Source: Muribaculaceae bacterium
GTDB taxonomy: Bacteria > Bacteroidota > Bacteroidia > Bacteroidales > Muribaculaceae
DNA length: 8,352 nt
Assembly (NCBI GenBank): GCA_022511505.1
Contig: JAFLTK010000009.1
Location: forward strand, 1-8,352
Reading direction: 5' to 3'
Positions 6,399 to 8,352 of the stretch are shown here, in pieces. Within the stretch, counting starts at the first letter, position 1. Each line of letters opens with the position of its first letter. The notes under the pieces were generated by a model, which saw only the letters and a list, made by a program, of their open reading frames with translations, ran no database searches and was not told the DNA's origin. Made by a program: the position numbers and the translations under genes.

Positions 6399-6444
6399 TA
6401 AACTCTAAACTTTTATACTTCAATTTCGCGACAGCGAAATTGAA
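6399..6444. repeat. post-stop hairpin plus 12-mer after def
   Basis: TTCAATTTCGC (6419-6429) pairs perfectly over 11 bp with GCGAAATTGAA (6434-6444) around the tetraloop GACA. It begins one base after the def stop codon. The 12-mer TAAACTCTAAAC at 6399-6410 is identical to 4601-4612 after ettA. Structure and placement are seen; a role in 3'-end formation or intergenic control is inferred. Confidence 0.7.
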
Positions 6445-6445
6445 T

Positions 6446-7012
6446 TTATTTGCGTCGCCGAGGGGTCGTGCGGTATGGATACTCTGGGGCAACCTTACCC
6501 TCGACAATATTGGTCAACTTGCGTTTAATCAATTGCTTGCGGATAGGGGTAACGTGGTCGATATAGACTTTACCCTCGAGGTGGTCAACCTCGTGCTGGA
6601 TGATGCGCGAAAGGAAGCCGCTGAACTCCTCCTCCCGGGGTTGGAAATCTTCGTCGACCCACGTCACGCGGATATGCTCCACGCGAGTAACCTTTTCGCT
6701 CAGTCCCGGTAGACTGAGGCAACCCTCGTCGCACGTCTTTTTTTCGCCGTCGAGCACCTCGACGCGCGGGTTGATGAGCGTCAATCGGCGCCCGGCGAGT
6801 TCGGGATATGTCTCCTTTAGCGGGTCGGCGTCGATAACCACGATGCGGTCGTTGCGGCCAATCTGAGGTGCGGCAAGCCCGACGCCCTCTGAGGCATACA
6901 TCGTCTCAAACATGTCGGCTACCAGCTTTTTCAGCTCGGGATAGTCGGCCGTGATGTCCTTTGAAACATTTCTGAGCACCGGGTGCCCGTATAGATAAAT
7001 TGGTAGTATCAC
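6446..7012 (-). CDS. def: peptide deformylase
   Basis: Deformylase removes the formyl group from the N-terminal methionine of new proteins at the ribosome. All three family motifs are present: GVGLAAPQ at 43-50, EGCLSLPG at 96-103 and HEVDHLEG at 140-147. The metal ligands are C98, H140 and H144, and the catalytic Glu is E141. The protein is 188 residues, near the usual 170-190, with a basic C-terminal tail. The start is taken as GTG at 7012, giving MILPIYLYGHPVLR, which matches the common N-terminus in Bacteroidales. The frame stays open further upstream but overlaps ruvX in another frame and looks non-coding, and no in-frame ATG lies close by. Only 16 bases separate it from the ruvX stop, so the two are very likely co-transcribed. 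Confidence 0.95.
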   Translation of the reverse strand: MILPIYLYGHPVLRNVSKDITADYPELKKLVADMFETMYASEGVGLAAPQIGRNDRIVVIDADPLKETYPELAGRRLTLINPRVEVLDGEKKTCDEGCLSLPGLSEKVTRVEHIRVTWVDEDFQPREEEFSGFLSRIIQHEVDHLEGKVYIDHVTPIRKQLIKRKLTNIVEGKVAPEYPYRTTPRRRK

Positions 7013-7028
7013 TTTGGTATATAATGTT

Positions 7029-7460
7029 TTATCGGTTGGTCCTGAAATTTCGACTCTCAAGATAACTGTTGAGGATAATCGTCGCGGCGATGCGGTCGAC
7101 GCTCTCTTTGTCGCGGCGGTCCTTCTTCTTGACGCCGGCGTCAATCATCGAGCGGTGGGCGAGGGTAGAGGTGAACCGCTCGTCAAAAAACTCGATGGGC
7201 ACGCTGTCGCCGATGGCGCGACGCAGCCGCTCGATGCCGGGGCGGATGTAGCGGGTGGATTCTGACGGCTCGCCGTTCATCTGCCGCGGCTCGCCGACGA
7301 TTATACGCTCCACGTCCTCACGCGCGATATACTCCTTGACCCACGAGTCAAGCGCACCCGTCGGCACCGTTGCCAGTGCCGTCGCCACGATTTGCAAAAC
7401 GTCGGTCACCGCGATGCCACAACGTTTGCGCCCATAGTCTATCGCCATCAGACGTCCCAT
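7029..7460 (-). CDS. ruvX: putative pre-16S rRNA nuclease / Holliday junction resolvase RuvX (YqgF)
   Basis: YqgF/RuvX proteins have an RNase H-like fold. In E. coli YqgF takes part in maturing the 5' end of 16S rRNA, while other members have been proposed to cut Holliday junctions. The 143-residue length is typical (about 135-150). AIDYGRKRCGIAVTD at 6-20 carries the first acidic residue D8. FFDERFTS at 91-98 holds E94, and KESVDRIAATIIL near 118-130 holds D122. The ATG at 7460 (MGRLMAIDYG) aligns with the family, while the in-frame ATG at 7448 would shorten the first strand. A strong TAACTTTG promoter element ends only four bases before 7460, which makes the start choice worth checking. The gene heads a compact ruvX-def pair. 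Confidence 0.94.
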   Translation of the reverse strand: MGRLMAIDYGRKRCGIAVTDVLQIVATALATVPTGALDSWVKEYIAREDVERIIVGEPRQMNGEPSESTRYIRPGIERLRRAIGDSVPIEFFDERFTSTLAHRSMIDAGVKKKDRRDKESVDRIAATIILNSYLESRNFRTNR

Positions 7461-7464
7461 GTCG

Positions 7465-7472
7465 CAAAGTTA
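7465..7472 (-). promoter_or_regulatory. -7 promoter element for ruvX-def
   Basis: On the minus strand TAACTTTG is an exact match to the Bacteroidetes TAnnTTTG element, preceded by a run of eight T residues and a G. No good -33 TTTG is seen at the usual distance. It lies four bases upstream of the ruvX ATG, so the transcript would have almost no leader. Confidence 0.6.
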
Positions 7473-7584
7473 CAAAAAAAATCCATACCCTCCCCATCTC
7501 TCCCGTTTTTTCTCAGGGCAACCGCATCAAAATTAAGTAAAATCCCCAGATGGGTGGCATCGTGGAGCGATGCTTATTTCATTA

Positions 7585-7654
7585 ACCCCGTACAAGCGCG
7601 AAGCGCGCTGTGCGGGGTAAGCGCTCACCTCCGAAAATTGTCCCGGAGGGACAA
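7585..7654. repeat. two adjacent strong hairpins
   Basis: The first hairpin pairs 7585-7593 with 7610-7618 (one G-T wobble) and, after a bulged A, AGCGCG (7595-7600) with CGCGCT (7604-7609) around the loop AAG. The second is TTGTCCC (7638-7644) with GGGACAA (7648-7654) around GGA. On the minus strand the second stem is followed by TTTT, so it could terminate leftward transcription. On the plus strand neither has a T-run. Confidence 0.75.
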
Positions 7655-7671
7655 GATAAACAAGAAAAAAC

Positions 7672-7702
7672 TTTGTAGATACCATAATTATGTGTAATAT
7701 TG
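7672..7702 (+). promoter_or_regulatory. candidate upstream promoter for fucO or a leader RNA
   Basis: TTTG (7672-7675) is followed after 19 bases by TAATATTG (7695-7702), one mismatch from TAnnTTTG. It lies about 200 bases before the fucO ATG, further out than the second candidate. Confidence 0.35.
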
Positions 7703-7782
7703 TCTAAATACTTGCTTGTTGCCGAGGTCGGCGTTGTCGGGCGTAATCCCAAAGACAAAAAACTCTTTTATTGGCGGGGTGA

Positions 7783-7813
7783 TTGGTTGGTAAAGGAATT
7801 TTTAGTATTTTTG
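7783..7813 (+). promoter_or_regulatory. putative main promoter for fucO
   Basis: TATTTTTG (7806-7813) matches TAnnTTTG exactly, and TTGG (7783-7786), a near match to the -33 TTTG, lies 19 bases upstream. Transcription from here would give a leader of roughly 80-85 bases before the fucO ATG. Confidence 0.55.
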
Positions 7814-7902
7814 TCCTGTCGCACGGCCAAGGCGCCATAAACCGTGTCGCCGCTGTGCTGTCGCCGACGTTTGTCTACCAAATCTAATAATCACTGAAAG
7901 CA

Positions 7903-8352
7903 ATGATTCATCGTTTCATTCTCAACGAAGTATCCTACTTCGGACCCGGCTCGCGAGCCGAGCTCCCCGGCGCTATTGAGCGTCTTGGCAAGAAAAAAGC
8001 GCTTGTGGTCACCGACCGCGGGCTTGTTGAACACGGTGTGGCCAAGATGGTCACCGACGTGCTCGAGGCTGCCGGAGTCCCCTTTGAAGTTTTCATGGAC
8101 GTGAAGCCCAACCCGACGGTTTCCAACGTCAATGCCGGGCTCGCGGCCTATCGCGCCGCCGAGGCCGATGTCCTTGTTGCCGTTGGCGGCGGCTCGTCGA
8201 TTGATACTGCCAAGGCTATCGGTATCGTGGCCAATAACCCCGAGTTTGCCGATGTGGTTTCGCTCGAGGGCGTCGCTCCTACCAAAAATAAATCGGTTCC
8301 CATTATCGCGCTTCCCACAACCGCCGGCACCGCCGCCGAGACTACCATCAAC
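7903..8352 (+). CDS. fucO: lactaldehyde reductase / 1,2-propanediol oxidoreductase (FucO-like), 5' part
   Basis: The first 150 residues of an iron-dependent group III alcohol dehydrogenase are present; the family is about 380 residues, so the gene continues past the window. FucO reduces L-lactaldehyde from fucose or rhamnose breakdown to 1,2-propanediol with NADH. The N-terminus MIHRFILNEVSYFGPGS matches FucO. VVTD at 35-38, the dinucleotide-binding GGGSSIDTAKAIG at 95-107 and LPTTAGTAAETTIN at 137-150 follow. The stretch NNPEFADVVSLEG (111-123) is close to the E. coli FucO wording and favours it over other Fe-ADHs. The metal-binding Asp and His residues lie beyond the window and cannot be checked. 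The ATG at 7903 is preceded by AT-rich DNA without a clear ribosome-binding site. Codons 8-20 contain two strong dyads. Confidence 0.9.
   Translation, partial: MIHRFILNEVSYFGPGSRAELPGAIERLGKKKALVVTDRGLVEHGVAKMVTDVLEAAGVPFEVFMDVKPNPTVSNVNAGLAAYRAAEADVLVAVGGGSSIDTAKAIGIVANNPEFADVVSLEGVAPTKNKSVPIIALPTTAGTAAETTIN

Larger units (their letters stand above)
7473..7902. other. divergent ruvX-fucO intergenic region
   Basis: No gene is supported here; open frames are short and lack recognisable motifs. The region holds the T-rich upstream part of the ruvX promoter, two strong adjacent hairpins (7585-7654) and two candidate plus-strand promoters (7672-7702 and 7783-7813). A leader of about 85 bases then precedes fucO. 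A small RNA or a cis-acting leader between 7705 and 7902 cannot be excluded, but no known riboswitch was recognised. Confidence 0.6.

Noticed and set aside
6247..6507. 86-codon minus-strand frame spanning the def-ettA gap
   Set aside because: It overlaps both the def end and the ettA start in another frame, and its middle is Asn/Ser low complexity from the AAC-rich leader.
7013..7144. 44-residue N-terminal extension of def
   Set aside because: It overlaps the ruvX coding sequence in another frame and has no similarity to deformylases.

Overview
The window looks like a chromosomal segment of a Bacteroidales bacterium. Gene starts lack clear Shine-Dalgarno sites, putative promoters match the Bacteroidetes TTTG / TAnnTTTG pattern, the tRNA does not encode CCA, and KduD, Upp, EttA, Def and RuvX read like Bacteroidales proteins. 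The moderately high GC and GC-rich third codon positions would suit Muribaculaceae, but that family-level guess is weak.

Layout: a partial tRNA-Val (plus strand) enters at the left edge. Seven genes follow on the minus strand. In transcription order (right to left) they are ruvX, def, ettA and upp (housekeeping: Holliday-junction resolvase/16S processing, N-formyl removal, ABC-F translation factor, uracil salvage), then kduD, a gatC-like lone PTS IIC gene, and kduI, closed by a good intrinsic terminator. A divergent plus-strand fucO-like gene runs off the right edge. The 442-base gap between ruvX and fucO holds promoters for both directions and two strong hairpins.

The most interesting part is kduD-gatC-kduI. 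KduI and KduD catalyse consecutive steps that convert the 4-deoxy-5-keto-uronate released from lyase-cut polysaccharides into 2-keto-3-deoxygluconate. Here KduI carries a clear Sec signal peptide directly before its normal N-terminus, KduD has none, and the gene between them encodes a galactitol-type IIC membrane protein with no IIA or IIB in view. A model that explains all three is a split pathway: isomerisation in the periplasm, import of the isomerised keto-sugar by the IIC-like carrier, and reduction in the cytoplasm. This is inference, but it is testable.

The intergenic regions are unusually structured. They contain a 29-bp near-perfect inverted repeat made of 9-bp AAC-type units after gatC, a related repeat tract after upp, an 18-bp hairpin between kduD and gatC, and two look-alike post-stop hairpins after ettA and def that are each followed by the same 12-mer.
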